DNA of 64,000 nt from Gammaproteobacteria bacterium (GTDB lineage: Bacteria > Pseudomonadota > Gammaproteobacteria > Pseudomonadales > Oceanobacteraceae), in contig JABXIK010000023.1 of NCBI GenBank assembly GCA_013373125.1, positions 1 to 64,000 of the forward strand, read 5' to 3'. The position numbers and the translations under genes were made by a program. Below the pieces are notes generated by a model, which was given only the letters and a program-made list of their open reading frames with translations, did not search any database and was not told the origin of the DNA. Of the stretch, positions 1-8,792 are shown one piece after another (the stretch's first letter is position 1; every line of letters starts with the position of its first letter).

Positions 1-60
1 AATTCTCTAAGACAAAAGCATGGGCGTAAGGTTCATCTGGGTTTTGGAACTATCTTTTAA
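1..60 (+). CDS. possible C-terminal tail of an upstream gene (partial)
   Basis: Frame 1 is open from the first base to a TAA at 58-60, giving 19 residues ending LGFGTIF. It could be the end of a gene that starts outside the window. The stretch is too short to identify, and an open frame of this length also occurs by chance. The bases from 61 to 184 hold no recognisable gene. Confidence 0.25.
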   Translation, partial: NSLRQKHGRKVHLGFGTIF

Positions 61-184
61 TTCGGCGTAACCTGACTAATGAGATGGTTGTGTAACATCC
101 TTCATTCTATGGAAATGTGACTCTTGTACTCTTTCGCTAGCCTGTGTTTACATGTGGTTTTTGATGCATTTGAAGGATTGTCAA

Positions 185-784
185 ATGGCGCAGCCCATTG
201 AGTTTTACTTTGATTTTGTCAGCCCATATAGCTATCTGGCCATTACACAGCTTGAAAAGGCATTTGAAAATCAAGACGTGGAATGGGTGTATAAGCCCGT
301 TTTTCTGGGGGCGTTGCATCAAGCGCAAGATATGCCGTCACCGGCATTTATTCCTAACAAAGCCAAATGGATTTATCGTGATTCCCACTTATGGGCAAAA
401 CACTATCAGGTGCCATTGGCTTGGCCTGCTCAATTTCCGTTTAATACCATGTTTCTATTGCGTACTTGTTTGTTTTTGCAGGAGTCTCAACCTGAAAAAA
501 TGAGCGAGTTTGTGAAGCAGACGTTTTTGGCTATCTGGCAAGATGGGCTGCAAGTTGGCGATGCACAAGCCGTGCAAGCTCATCTTCAATCACTGGGTTT
601 CGATGTGGCGGCCATCATTGATGGTTGTCAGCAGCAATGGGTGAAAGACGCTCTTAAGCGCAGTGTGAGTGATGCTCACGAGCTTGGGTTGTTTGGTGTT
701 CCGGCTTTTAAAGTGAAAGATGACGTGTTTTTCGGGCAAGATCGTTTGATGTTTGTACAGCAAGCCTTGGAATCTCATTGTTAA
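185..784 (+). CDS. 2-hydroxychromene-2-carboxylate isomerase family protein (DsbA/GST-kappa fold)
   Basis: A 199-residue thioredoxin-fold protein. The N-terminus FYFDFVSPYSYLA matches the family signature, with Ser13 where the catalytic or glutathione-contacting serine lies, and LFGVPAF near the C-terminus is the cis-proline loop. Relatives isomerise 2-hydroxychromene-2-carboxylate with glutathione in naphthalene breakdown, but many chromosomal members have no known substrate. No aromatic-degradation genes are nearby, so I would not assign that reaction. The frame is open from an ATG at 152; I prefer the ATG at 185 because AAGGA lies at the right distance before it and the domain starts at once. 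The next gene starts directly at its stop codon. Confidence 0.85.
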   Translation: MAQPIEFYFDFVSPYSYLAITQLEKAFENQDVEWVYKPVFLGALHQAQDMPSPAFIPNKAKWIYRDSHLWAKHYQVPLAWPAQFPFNTMFLLRTCLFLQESQPEKMSEFVKQTFLAIWQDGLQVGDAQAVQAHLQSLGFDVAAIIDGCQQQWVKDALKRSVSDAHELGLFGVPAFKVKDDVFFGQDRLMFVQQALESHC

Positions 785-1456
785 ATGCAAGTATCAAGTT
801 TGTTGTGTCCATTATGTCAGCATGATGGACACCAGTTTTATCATCAAGATAACAACAAGCGCACGCAAAGAATTTATTTGCGCTGCCAGCAATGCCAGCT
901 TGTGTTTGTGCCCGCTGAATTTTATTTAAGTGCCGAAGACGAAAAAGCTGAATACGATCTGCATGAAAATAATGTATTGGATGATGGGTACCGTCGTTTT
1001 CTTGAGCGCTTCTGGTTGCCGTTGAAATCTAAGCTAAAGCCAAATTCTCATATTTTGGACTTTGGCTGCGGCCCGGGACCATTACTTGGGCAAATGATGC
1101 AAGAAGATGGTTTCCATGTATCGTTGTACGATCATTTTTATCACCATAATCCTGAGGTGCTTAAGCCAAACTTTTACGATGCCATCAGCACCACTGAAGT
1201 GATTGAGCATTTGCATCAGCCTTGTGATGTATTTGAGTCTTGGCTTAATTGGATAAAGCCTGGCGGATATTTAGCCGTTATGACCAAATTAGTAACAACA
1301 CAAGCGGCATTTACAAAATGGCATTATAAAAATGACCTAACCCATGTGTGTTTTTATAGTGAAGCAACCTTTGCTTGGCTGGCGAATCGATATGGCTTAC
1401 ATATGACAAGGGATGCGCAAGATGTCACCCTTTTTCGTTTGCCGAGTAGGGTTTAG
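785..1456 (+). CDS. class I SAM-dependent methyltransferase with N-terminal zinc-ribbon-like cysteines
   Basis: A 223-residue protein. The N-terminus has CPLCQ (about residue 8) and CQQC (about residue 34), a likely four-cysteine zinc site. The SAM-binding motif ILDFGCGPGPLL is near residue 90, and STTEVIEHLHQP (about residue 140) is the usual UbiG/Methyltransf_23-type segment. The substrate cannot be read from the sequence. The ATG follows the TAA of the isomerase gene with no gap, so the two are probably translated from one message. Confidence 0.8.
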   Translation: MQVSSLLCPLCQHDGHQFYHQDNNKRTQRIYLRCQQCQLVFVPAEFYLSAEDEKAEYDLHENNVLDDGYRRFLERFWLPLKSKLKPNSHILDFGCGPGPLLGQMMQEDGFHVSLYDHFYHHNPEVLKPNFYDAISTTEVIEHLHQPCDVFESWLNWIKPGGYLAVMTKLVTTQAAFTKWHYKNDLTHVCFYSEATFAWLANRYGLHMTRDAQDVTLFRLPSRV

Positions 1457-1462
1457 AGGCGT

Positions 1463-1828
1463 CTATTCAGTGGGGAAAAGTTGAGCTTCTTTGCAGGATG
1501 CAAGCAATGTGACCATGGCACCTGGCATTTGATCGAGCTCAGCTTGGATATCGTGATTGTTGTCTTTGATTTTATGGTCGATGGCGGTACACAATTGTGT
1601 CAGTTCATCAGCTGCAAGATTACCACTTACCCCTTTTAAGGCGTGGTTGATATCGTGAACGGCGGTCCAATCTTCATTTTTGGCAGCTTCGAGTAAACGG
1701 TTGACGTCTTCGGAGTGATTGGCTTCAAACATTCCTAAAAGGCGAACAAATAGGCTTTTCTTTCCGCCAAGTTGCGCAAGGGCTTGCTTGATATTTAAAC
1801 CGGGTAATGTTTCTGGCCAATCGGACAC
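1463..1828 (-). CDS. Hpt domain (histidine phosphotransfer) protein, stand-alone
   Basis: A 121-residue all-helical protein made only of an Hpt domain. His62 in HALKGVSGN is the phosphorylatable histidine, with the lysine and glycine that usually follow it, and LCTAIDHKIK is the next helix. Such proteins carry phosphoryl groups between a hybrid sensor kinase and a response regulator in the cytoplasm. No kinase or regulator lies nearby, so its partners are encoded elsewhere. It converges with the methyltransferase gene, separated by 6 bases. Confidence 0.85.
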   Translation of the reverse strand: MSDWPETLPGLNIKQALAQLGGKKSLFVRLLGMFEANHSEDVNRLLEAAKNEDWTAVHDINHALKGVSGNLAADELTQLCTAIDHKIKDNNHDIQAELDQMPGAMVTLLASCKEAQLFPTE

Positions 1829-1980
1829 GGAGCTTTCCTTATCGTCGTGTTGCTATGGTAATTGTGGTTCAGCTTCATTGAATGTCAAACGTTTGTGCTG
1901 GTAAATGTGATCTTCCCAGCTCTGGTGTTTTGTAAGTATCTGTTTTTAAATAGATGCTTTGTCATTTCTAGGCCATTTTC

Positions 1981-4900
1981 ATGTTGAAAGTGTATCAATC
2001 CAACAAAGTCGAGCGATTATTAAGCAAGCTGGTGACGCTGTTGTTGGAGCAGGATACTTCTCCATTGCAGCAAGAAATCATTGTGGTGGAAAACCCAGGC
2101 TTAGCACATTGGTTAAAAATGCAGCTGGCTCATAGCTTAGGGATCGCCGCGAATATTGAATTCCCTATGCCGTCGCGTTTTTTTTGGCAAATTCAGCGCC
2201 AGCTCATTCCTGATCTCGCACAAGACAGTGTATTCAATAAAACCAGTTTAACTTGGCTTATTATGGAATGCCTGCAAGACGACGCCTTATTGTCACAGCC
2301 AGATTATCAGTTGTTAAAGAATTTTTTAAATGAAGAAACCACGGATAGCGAGCGAGACCTTCGTACTTATCGATTAGCCAGTACAATTGCCGATTTATAT
2401 GACCAATATTTGGTATATAGGCCAGATTGGATAGAAGCATGGCAAAAGCAAGATTGGCGCATAGGCGAAGAAGCTTTAGCGGAACACACTTGGCAAGGCA
2501 TGCTGTGGTGTGAATTACTTAAACGCGTGGCGCAAAAACAATTACCGGATCGCCATCGTGCCAGTATGGTGAATGATTTTATGTCGGCTTTAGATGAGGC
2601 CAATGAGCAAGACTTGCCCAAGCGGGTGATTTTCTTTGGTTTTACGACCTTACCGAAACATCAAATCGACGCGCTACAGTTACTGTCGCATAAAATGGAA
2701 GTGCATTTATTAACCCCAAACCCATGTGAATATTATTGGGGCGATGTGGTGAGTGAACAAGATCAGGCACGTTTACGCTCGCGTAATATTCCTTTGCCCT
2801 TGGTGGATGCTGGTAATGATTTGTTAGCGTCATTAGGGCAATTAGGAAAAGACTTCCAACGTTTACTGTTGGATATTGCCGATGATATTCAAGAAGAGTC
2901 GCTCTTTTTAGAAAATGACGGGGACTCGTTGTTACAACAAATTCAAAATCAAATTTTACACTTGCAAAACCCTCAAGCTCCTCTGGTACCTGAAGCGTTA
3001 GATGAGAGTATTCAAATCGTCGGCTGTCACAGTGCTATGCGTGAAGTGGAAGTGCTCCATGATTATTTACTGAATGTTTTTGAAAGCAATCATATTGCAC
3101 CACAAGATGTGGTGGTAATGATTCCAGATGTCGCCAGCTACGCTCCCTTTATCGATGCGGTTTTTAATAAGCAAGCGGGTTCTATGACCATTCCTTATTC
3201 CATTTCCGATCGTCCTATTCAAGCAGAGCACCCATTATTAAATGGTGTATCGTTATTGTTAGGTTTACCGCAATCACGCATGGGTTTGCGTGAAGTGATC
3301 ACATTATTAGAGATTCCAGCTGTGCATCGTGCGTATGGATTAGCTGAAGCGCATATTCCTAGATTGAAACAATGGTTGATGGATGCGGGTGTACGCTGGG
3401 GATTTGATGAAAATAGTCGAGCAGCACTTGGGTTGCCAGAATGGCAACAAAATACGTGGATTTATGGTATTCGACGTTTGCTGATGGGCTATGCCGTGCA
3501 ATCTAATGAACGCATTCACGATATTGTGCCAGTGGCTAATATTGAAGGTTTGGATGCGCAACTGCTTGGTCCGTTGATTTTATTTGTTGAACAACTACAT
3601 GACTTTTCTGAAGCCATGCAAGTGGCAAAGACGGCAGAAGAGTGGTCGCCATTTTTGCATGATTGGATGCATCAATTTTTTCAAGCGGATGAATATGAAC
3701 TCACTTTACTTGAGCATGTATTTAGTGCAGTAGAAGAATGGGTGCAATCCAGTCAGATGGTGCATTATTGCGAAAAATTAGATCATAAAGTCATGGCGGA
3801 CGGCATTAACAGTCGTTTGCAAAAGGCTAACGGATCGCAACATTTTATGGTGGGCAAGGTGAACTTCTGTACCTTGCTCCCTATGCGAAGCATTCCATTT
3901 AAAGTGGTGGCTGTTTTAGGGTTAAACGACAGTGAGTATCCGCGTAGCGTGATTCCAAACAGTTTGGATCTCATGCGTTTTAAACATCGTCTTGGGGATC
4001 GGAGTCGTCGTAATGAAGATCGTTATTTATTTTTAGAAGCGATTCTTTCGGCGCGAGAAGCTTTATATCTAAGTTATAAAAGTAAAAGCCAGAATAACGA
4101 TGAGCCGTTAACCCCTTCTGTGGTGTTGGCGGAGTTTATGGATTATTTATCGCCAACGTCACAAGCATTATTGCAACAACATCCGCTACAACCGTTTAAT
4201 CCCAAATATTTTGCAAGCGGCAGTGGATTTTATAGCTATAACAAGGATTGGTTAGGTGCGATTGCAGTTCAATCGCCAATAGATAAAACACCAACATTTA
4301 CTCCCATAACTGAGCAACAAAAAGATGATGTCACTATTGAACAGTTGATTCAGTTTTTTCAAAACCCTTGTCGATATTTTTTAAATCATCGATTAGACAT
4401 CAGCTTGTTTCAATCCTTTGATGAAGAAGATGATCATGAACCATTTATAATGGATGGCTTGACTCAATATCAACTCAAACAGCATATGATGCAAGATGTG
4501 TTACAGGGACACGTCATGCGTAAAGACAGCGCGGAAGGTCAGCTGGCATTTGGTGAAATTGGTGATCAGCATTGGCGAAATATGCAGCAGCAGTTGCAAC
4601 CTATGGTTGAGGCATATGCTGAATATGAAGTGTATTCGCGATCATTGCCTATCGAAATTAATGTTCACTTTGATGCAAATATGCCGCGTATTGTGGGGTG
4701 GCAGTATCAGGTATATGAACAGTTTCATCTAATGTTTGTGCCAAGTCGATTTAAAACCCGACACTTACTTCAGCTTATGCTCGAACAGGCTGGCTTGAGT
4801 GCCATGGGGCAACAAAAGCACAGCCGGTTAATTTGCCAGGATAAAATCATTTCACTCAAGCCCATGAAAATGGAGCAGGCTCAGACTTATTTGAAAACCT

Positions 4901-5199
4901 TGCTGGAATATTATTTATCTGGATTGCAATCTCCTTTGGCATTTTTGCCCGACACAGCTTGGCAATTTATAGAACCATTAAAAAAAGGTGCGCGCAAAAC
5001 TCCAGAGGATAAGGCGATAAGTGCCTTTATCGGAACAGATAATAGTTTTGGATTTGGAAAGGCAGGTGAACGCGAAGATTTACATGTTATTCGCTGTTTA
5101 GGCGAATTAACTGAGATTCCACCGGTGACGGTTGATGTGGCGCAACACGTGTTTGATGTTTGGGTAAGTGAAGACCTCTATGAGGAAAACAGTCTATGA
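1981..5199 (+). CDS. recC: exodeoxyribonuclease V subunit gamma (RecC)
   Basis: A 1072-residue protein, slightly shorter than E. coli RecC (about 1120). The N-terminal ENPGLAHWLKMQLA, the mid-protein PYSISDRPIQAEHPL and the segment LGLNDSEYPRSVIPN are RecC features. RecC is the inactive helicase-like subunit that recognises Chi and splits the DNA strands in the RecBCD complex, which resects double-strand breaks. Its stop overlaps the recB start (ATGA). The E. coli order recC-ptrA-recB-recD is kept except that ptrA is absent. Confidence 0.96.
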   Translation: MLKVYQSNKVERLLSKLVTLLLEQDTSPLQQEIIVVENPGLAHWLKMQLAHSLGIAANIEFPMPSRFFWQIQRQLIPDLAQDSVFNKTSLTWLIMECLQDDALLSQPDYQLLKNFLNEETTDSERDLRTYRLASTIADLYDQYLVYRPDWIEAWQKQDWRIGEEALAEHTWQGMLWCELLKRVAQKQLPDRHRASMVNDFMSALDEANEQDLPKRVIFFGFTTLPKHQIDALQLLSHKMEVHLLTPNPCEYYWGDVVSEQDQARLRSRNIPLPLVDAGNDLLASLGQLGKDFQRLLLDIADDIQEESLFLENDGDSLLQQIQNQILHLQNPQAPLVPEALDESIQIVGCHSAMREVEVLHDYLLNVFESNHIAPQDVVVMIPDVASYAPFIDAVFNKQAGSMTIPYSISDRPIQAEHPLLNGVSLLLGLPQSRMGLREVITLLEIPAVHRAYGLAEAHIPRLKQWLMDAGVRWGFDENSRAALGLPEWQQNTWIYGIRRLLMGYAVQSNERIHDIVPVANIEGLDAQLLGPLILFVEQLHDFSEAMQVAKTAEEWSPFLHDWMHQFFQADEYELTLLEHVFSAVEEWVQSSQMVHYCEKLDHKVMADGINSRLQKANGSQHFMVGKVNFCTLLPMRSIPFKVVAVLGLNDSEYPRSVIPNSLDLMRFKHRLGDRSRRNEDRYLFLEAILSAREALYLSYKSKSQNNDEPLTPSVVLAEFMDYLSPTSQALLQQHPLQPFNPKYFASGSGFYSYNKDWLGAIAVQSPIDKTPTFTPITEQQKDDVTIEQLIQFFQNPCRYFLNHRLDISLFQSFDEEDDHEPFIMDGLTQYQLKQHMMQDVLQGHVMRKDSAEGQLAFGEIGDQHWRNMQQQLQPMVEAYAEYEVYSRSLPIEINVHFDANMPRIVGWQYQVYEQFHLMFVPSRFKTRHLLQLMLEQAGLSAMGQQKHSRLICQDKIISLKPMKMEQAQTYLKTLLEYYLSGLQSPLAFLPDTAWQFIEPLKKGARKTPEDKAISAFIGTDNSFGFGKAGEREDLHVIRCLGELTEIPPVTVDVAQHVFDVWVSEDLYEENSL

Positions 5200-8100
5200 G
5201 TGACTCACATTCCATTCAAAAAAATGATGAAATGAACATCTTAGATACCACCAGTGTGGCGTTAAATGGCGTATCTTTAATTGAAGCCAGTGCAGGTACA
5301 GGTAAGACCTTTACCATTACTAGCTTGTATGTGCGTTGGGTTTTAGGTCATGGGTGTACGCCGCGCAGCCCTGAAAATATACTGGTTGTAACCTTCACCC
5401 GTGCCGCCACGGAAGAACTACGCAATCGTATTCGTCAGCGTTTACGTCAAGCTTATTTAGCATTAAATGGTGAAGCAGAAGATGCGCTAATTGCTGCAAT
5501 TAAGAATGAACTTCCAAATTTAGATGACGCCAAGCAAAGATTGAAAGACGCGCAACAATTAATGGACTTAGCATCTATTTATACCATCCACGGTTTTGCT
5601 CAACGTTTGTTGCGTCAGAACTCGGTGGAAAGCGGCTTGAACGGTGAGTTTGAATTGGTCTTGGATGAGTCTGAATTATTAGAACAAGCCATTCGTGATG
5701 TGTGGCGAGCTAAGGTCTACCCATTAAGTGGGGATGAGTTGCAGGTGATAGTGCAACATTGGAAGACCCCAGATGGATTATTGGCAGATTTACGCTCATT
5801 GATTTATAAAGATGTGCACTTTCATATTGGGAAAAAAGGAAAAAGCTTTTCTCAAGCTAATGATGTTATCAAACAAGAGCAAGCACGTTTCAGAAGTCAG
5901 TGGGAGTCTGAACACTTAAATTTTATTGCTCAAATTCTATCACACCCTCAAGCCAATGGCAGTTTTACCCGCTATCTGACAAATCGTGTAAATTACATTC
6001 AAGCGTATTTGGATAATCCTAATCAGGTGAAGTTGACGGACGTTATAAAGGGACTTGATGCGTTTTCTCCTTCTGGCATGGAAAAGTCTGTAAAAAAAGG
6101 TGGAGAGCCTGTTACCCATAAAATCGTAGGGATGTGTGAAACCCTTGTGCAGGCCATAGTGGATTTTGATGAGGCAAGAGTGCATCACTTGCGAGAACAG
6201 CGTCAGTTGTTTTTGATTGCTTTACGTGAGCGATTACAAACCTTGAAATTGCAACAGCAGGTATTATCCACAGATGATTTATTAAAAAATGTTAATCAGG
6301 CGTTAAAGGGTCAAAACCAAGCGAGCTTATTACAACAAATTCGCCAACAATATCCTGTGGCCATGGTGGATGAATTTCAAGATACAGATAGTGAGCAATA
6401 TCAGGTGTTTCACACCTTGTATGCGCAGGATCAAAGCGGTAGTGATTTAGCGCTATTTATGATTGGCGATCCTAAACAAGCTATTTATAAATTTCGCGGT
6501 GCGGATATTTTTACTTATATTCAAGCTAAGCAACAGGTGGATGCGAAGTACACGCTGGACACCAATTATCGCTCAACCTCTGCCATGGTTGGCGCAGTGA
6601 ATCATATTTTCACACAGCATGCGCACCCGTTTATTTATGATGACAGTATTCCGTTTTTACCAGTAAAGGCAAAAGATGCGGCATCGAACTTGGTTATTCG
6701 CGGTAGTACCCAATCGGCGCTTTCTTGGGTGGTGATTGAAGATGAGAGCATTACCAGTAAATCGCAATTAACAGATGTCTGTGCCGATGATTGCGCTGAG
6801 CAAATTAGCAAGATGTTAAATGCCGCACAAAGCGCAGACGCGAAATTGGGGGATAAAGTATTAGCGGCATCAGACTTAGCTGTTCTAGTACGAAATCGAC
6901 ACCAAGCGGCAGCCATTAAACACAGTTTATCTGAGCGTGGTATCAGCTGTGTTTATGTGGGGCAGGAGAGCGTGTTTGAAAGTGAAGAAGCCCATGCGCT
7001 TTTTGCATTGATGCAAGGTGTACACAGTTTAAATGAGCGTCAATATCGTAACGCGCTTGCGCACCCGATTTGGTCTTTAACATTGGATGATTTCTCTGCT
7101 TATCAGCAAGATGAAGCAGCGTGGGAGAGTGAATTAGAACAGCTATACAATTGTCATGAGCTTTGGTCGAAGCAGGGTATTATGGCGATGGTGATGCATT
7201 GGTTACATGTGCGTCATTTACCTAATCAATGGCTAGCATTGAGTCATGGTGAACGCCGTTTAACGAATATGATGCACCTTGCAGAATTATTACAAGAAAG
7301 TGCCACTCAGGTTCAAGGCATGCAAGGCCTATTGACTTGGTTTTCACAACAGATTGTGCAAGGTATGGGCAATCAAGAAGGTAAACAATTACGTATAGAA
7401 AGTGATGCCAATCTCGTACAAATTATTACCATTCATAAATCCAAAGGTTTGGAATACCCTGTGGTATTTTTGCCCTTTAACTGGGAAGGGAAAGAATCTA
7501 AGGATGAATTGTTTTATGATGAGAAACAACAACGCTTGGTATGTGACCTAGCGGATGATTATGCAGCGCAACGAATTCAGGAAGGATTAGCCGAAGAAGT
7601 ACGTCTGTTATATGTAGGTCTTACTCGAGCCGCCAGTAAATGTTTTGTGAGCGTGCCAGTCAATCAACAGAAAAAAATTCAAGAGATGATGGGTTTAAGT
7701 GCATTGCATCATGTTTTGTTTTCTCATAATGATGAGTCTATTAAAACCCAATTGATCACCCTTGCGAATGCATACCCTGAACAGTTTGAGATTCAAACGG
7801 CATTGAATACTTGCAGTCCATTTCAAGAGCAAACACAACATCAAGAGCTTGTCGCAAAAGCGTTTACTGGAAAAATTGCTCGTCCATGGCAGATGTCCAG
7901 TTTTTCTAGTTTAGTGCGTCATTTACATGGCCCAGTCAGTCCGCGATTTGAAACAGATGATGAAGTGCAACTTCAAGCGCCGCAAGTCGTAACGAATATT
8001 GCAGAAAACAGTGATGTGCTACCTGGGCAGTTTCGTTTTCCTAAAGGGGCTCATGCTGGTAATTTTTTACATACTTTATTAGAGAATGTGGATTTTTCAC

Positions 8101-8792
8101 AATTGCCAAATGATCTTGATGATCTGGTTGATTCTCTATTAGCTCGCTTTGGTATTGATTTGCATTTTAGTGATGATGTGCCGCCTTGGTTACACACCAT
8201 ACTTAACGCATCTATGCATGCTCATGCAGGCAAGCCCGTTCGTTTAAAAGATTTATCGCAAGATTTGAAAAAAGTGGAAATGGAATTTTATTTCCCTGTG
8301 GAAACCTTAAATGCCAAAGATGTGAATACCTTACTGAGTCATTTTCCTTGTGTTGAGTCGCCCGTGCAATCCTTGGATTTCATGCAGTTAAAAGGCATGT
8401 TAAAAGGCTTTATAGATTTAACGTTCACTTGGCAAGATCAATATTTTATTTTGGATTATAAGTCTAATCATCTGGGCAATGATTTTTCGGATTATCAAAT
8501 TCAAAATATGGACTCAGCAATGGCCGAACACAGATATGATGTGCAGTTGGTCATCTATACACTGGCTTTACACCGATTGTTATCGTTACGATTATCAAAT
8601 TACGATTATGATCAACACATTGGCGGTGGTTATTATTTATTTTTAAGAGGCTTATCTGAAAACCAAACTACAGGTCAGTTTTTCTGTAAACCAGATAAGC
8701 GCTTAATATTGGCACTGGATGGCTTAATGCAGGGGAAAACCTTACAACAAGTGCTAAATCAGATTCCTGAGCAAGGGGATCTGTTATGTTGA
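5196..8792 (+). CDS. recB: exodeoxyribonuclease V subunit beta (RecB)
   Basis: A 1198-residue UvrD-like helicase plus nuclease, the expected size for RecB. The Walker A motif EASAGTGKTFT is near residue 30, VDEFQDTDSEQY near 390, GDPKQAIYKFRGAD near 425, and VRLLYVGLTRA near 810. The C-terminal nuclease motif GFIDLTF followed by ILDYKSN (about 1070-1090) holds the metal-binding acidic residues and the catalytic lysine. It is the 3'-5' motor and the only nuclease of RecBCD. The start overlaps the recC stop by 4 bases and the end overlaps recD by 7, which implies coupled translation. Confidence 0.97.
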   Translation: MSDSHSIQKNDEMNILDTTSVALNGVSLIEASAGTGKTFTITSLYVRWVLGHGCTPRSPENILVVTFTRAATEELRNRIRQRLRQAYLALNGEAEDALIAAIKNELPNLDDAKQRLKDAQQLMDLASIYTIHGFAQRLLRQNSVESGLNGEFELVLDESELLEQAIRDVWRAKVYPLSGDELQVIVQHWKTPDGLLADLRSLIYKDVHFHIGKKGKSFSQANDVIKQEQARFRSQWESEHLNFIAQILSHPQANGSFTRYLTNRVNYIQAYLDNPNQVKLTDVIKGLDAFSPSGMEKSVKKGGEPVTHKIVGMCETLVQAIVDFDEARVHHLREQRQLFLIALRERLQTLKLQQQVLSTDDLLKNVNQALKGQNQASLLQQIRQQYPVAMVDEFQDTDSEQYQVFHTLYAQDQSGSDLALFMIGDPKQAIYKFRGADIFTYIQAKQQVDAKYTLDTNYRSTSAMVGAVNHIFTQHAHPFIYDDSIPFLPVKAKDAASNLVIRGSTQSALSWVVIEDESITSKSQLTDVCADDCAEQISKMLNAAQSADAKLGDKVLAASDLAVLVRNRHQAAAIKHSLSERGISCVYVGQESVFESEEAHALFALMQGVHSLNERQYRNALAHPIWSLTLDDFSAYQQDEAAWESELEQLYNCHELWSKQGIMAMVMHWLHVRHLPNQWLALSHGERRLTNMMHLAELLQESATQVQGMQGLLTWFSQQIVQGMGNQEGKQLRIESDANLVQIITIHKSKGLEYPVVFLPFNWEGKESKDELFYDEKQQRLVCDLADDYAAQRIQEGLAEEVRLLYVGLTRAASKCFVSVPVNQQKKIQEMMGLSALHHVLFSHNDESIKTQLITLANAYPEQFEIQTALNTCSPFQEQTQHQELVAKAFTGKIARPWQMSSFSSLVRHLHGPVSPRFETDDEVQLQAPQVVTNIAENSDVLPGQFRFPKGAHAGNFLHTLLENVDFSQLPNDLDDLVDSLLARFGIDLHFSDDVPPWLHTILNASMHAHAGKPVRLKDLSQDLKKVEMEFYFPVETLNAKDVNTLLSHFPCVESPVQSLDFMQLKGMLKGFIDLTFTWQDQYFILDYKSNHLGNDFSDYQIQNMDSAMAEHRYDVQLVIYTLALHRLLSLRLSNYDYDQHIGGGYYLFLRGLSENQTTGQFFCKPDKRLILALDGLMQGKTLQQVLNQIPEQGDLLC

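Noticed and set aside
185..784. Assigning a naphthalene-degradation role (nahD)
   Set aside because: Only the fold and the serine motif are shared and there are no aromatic-ring genes around.
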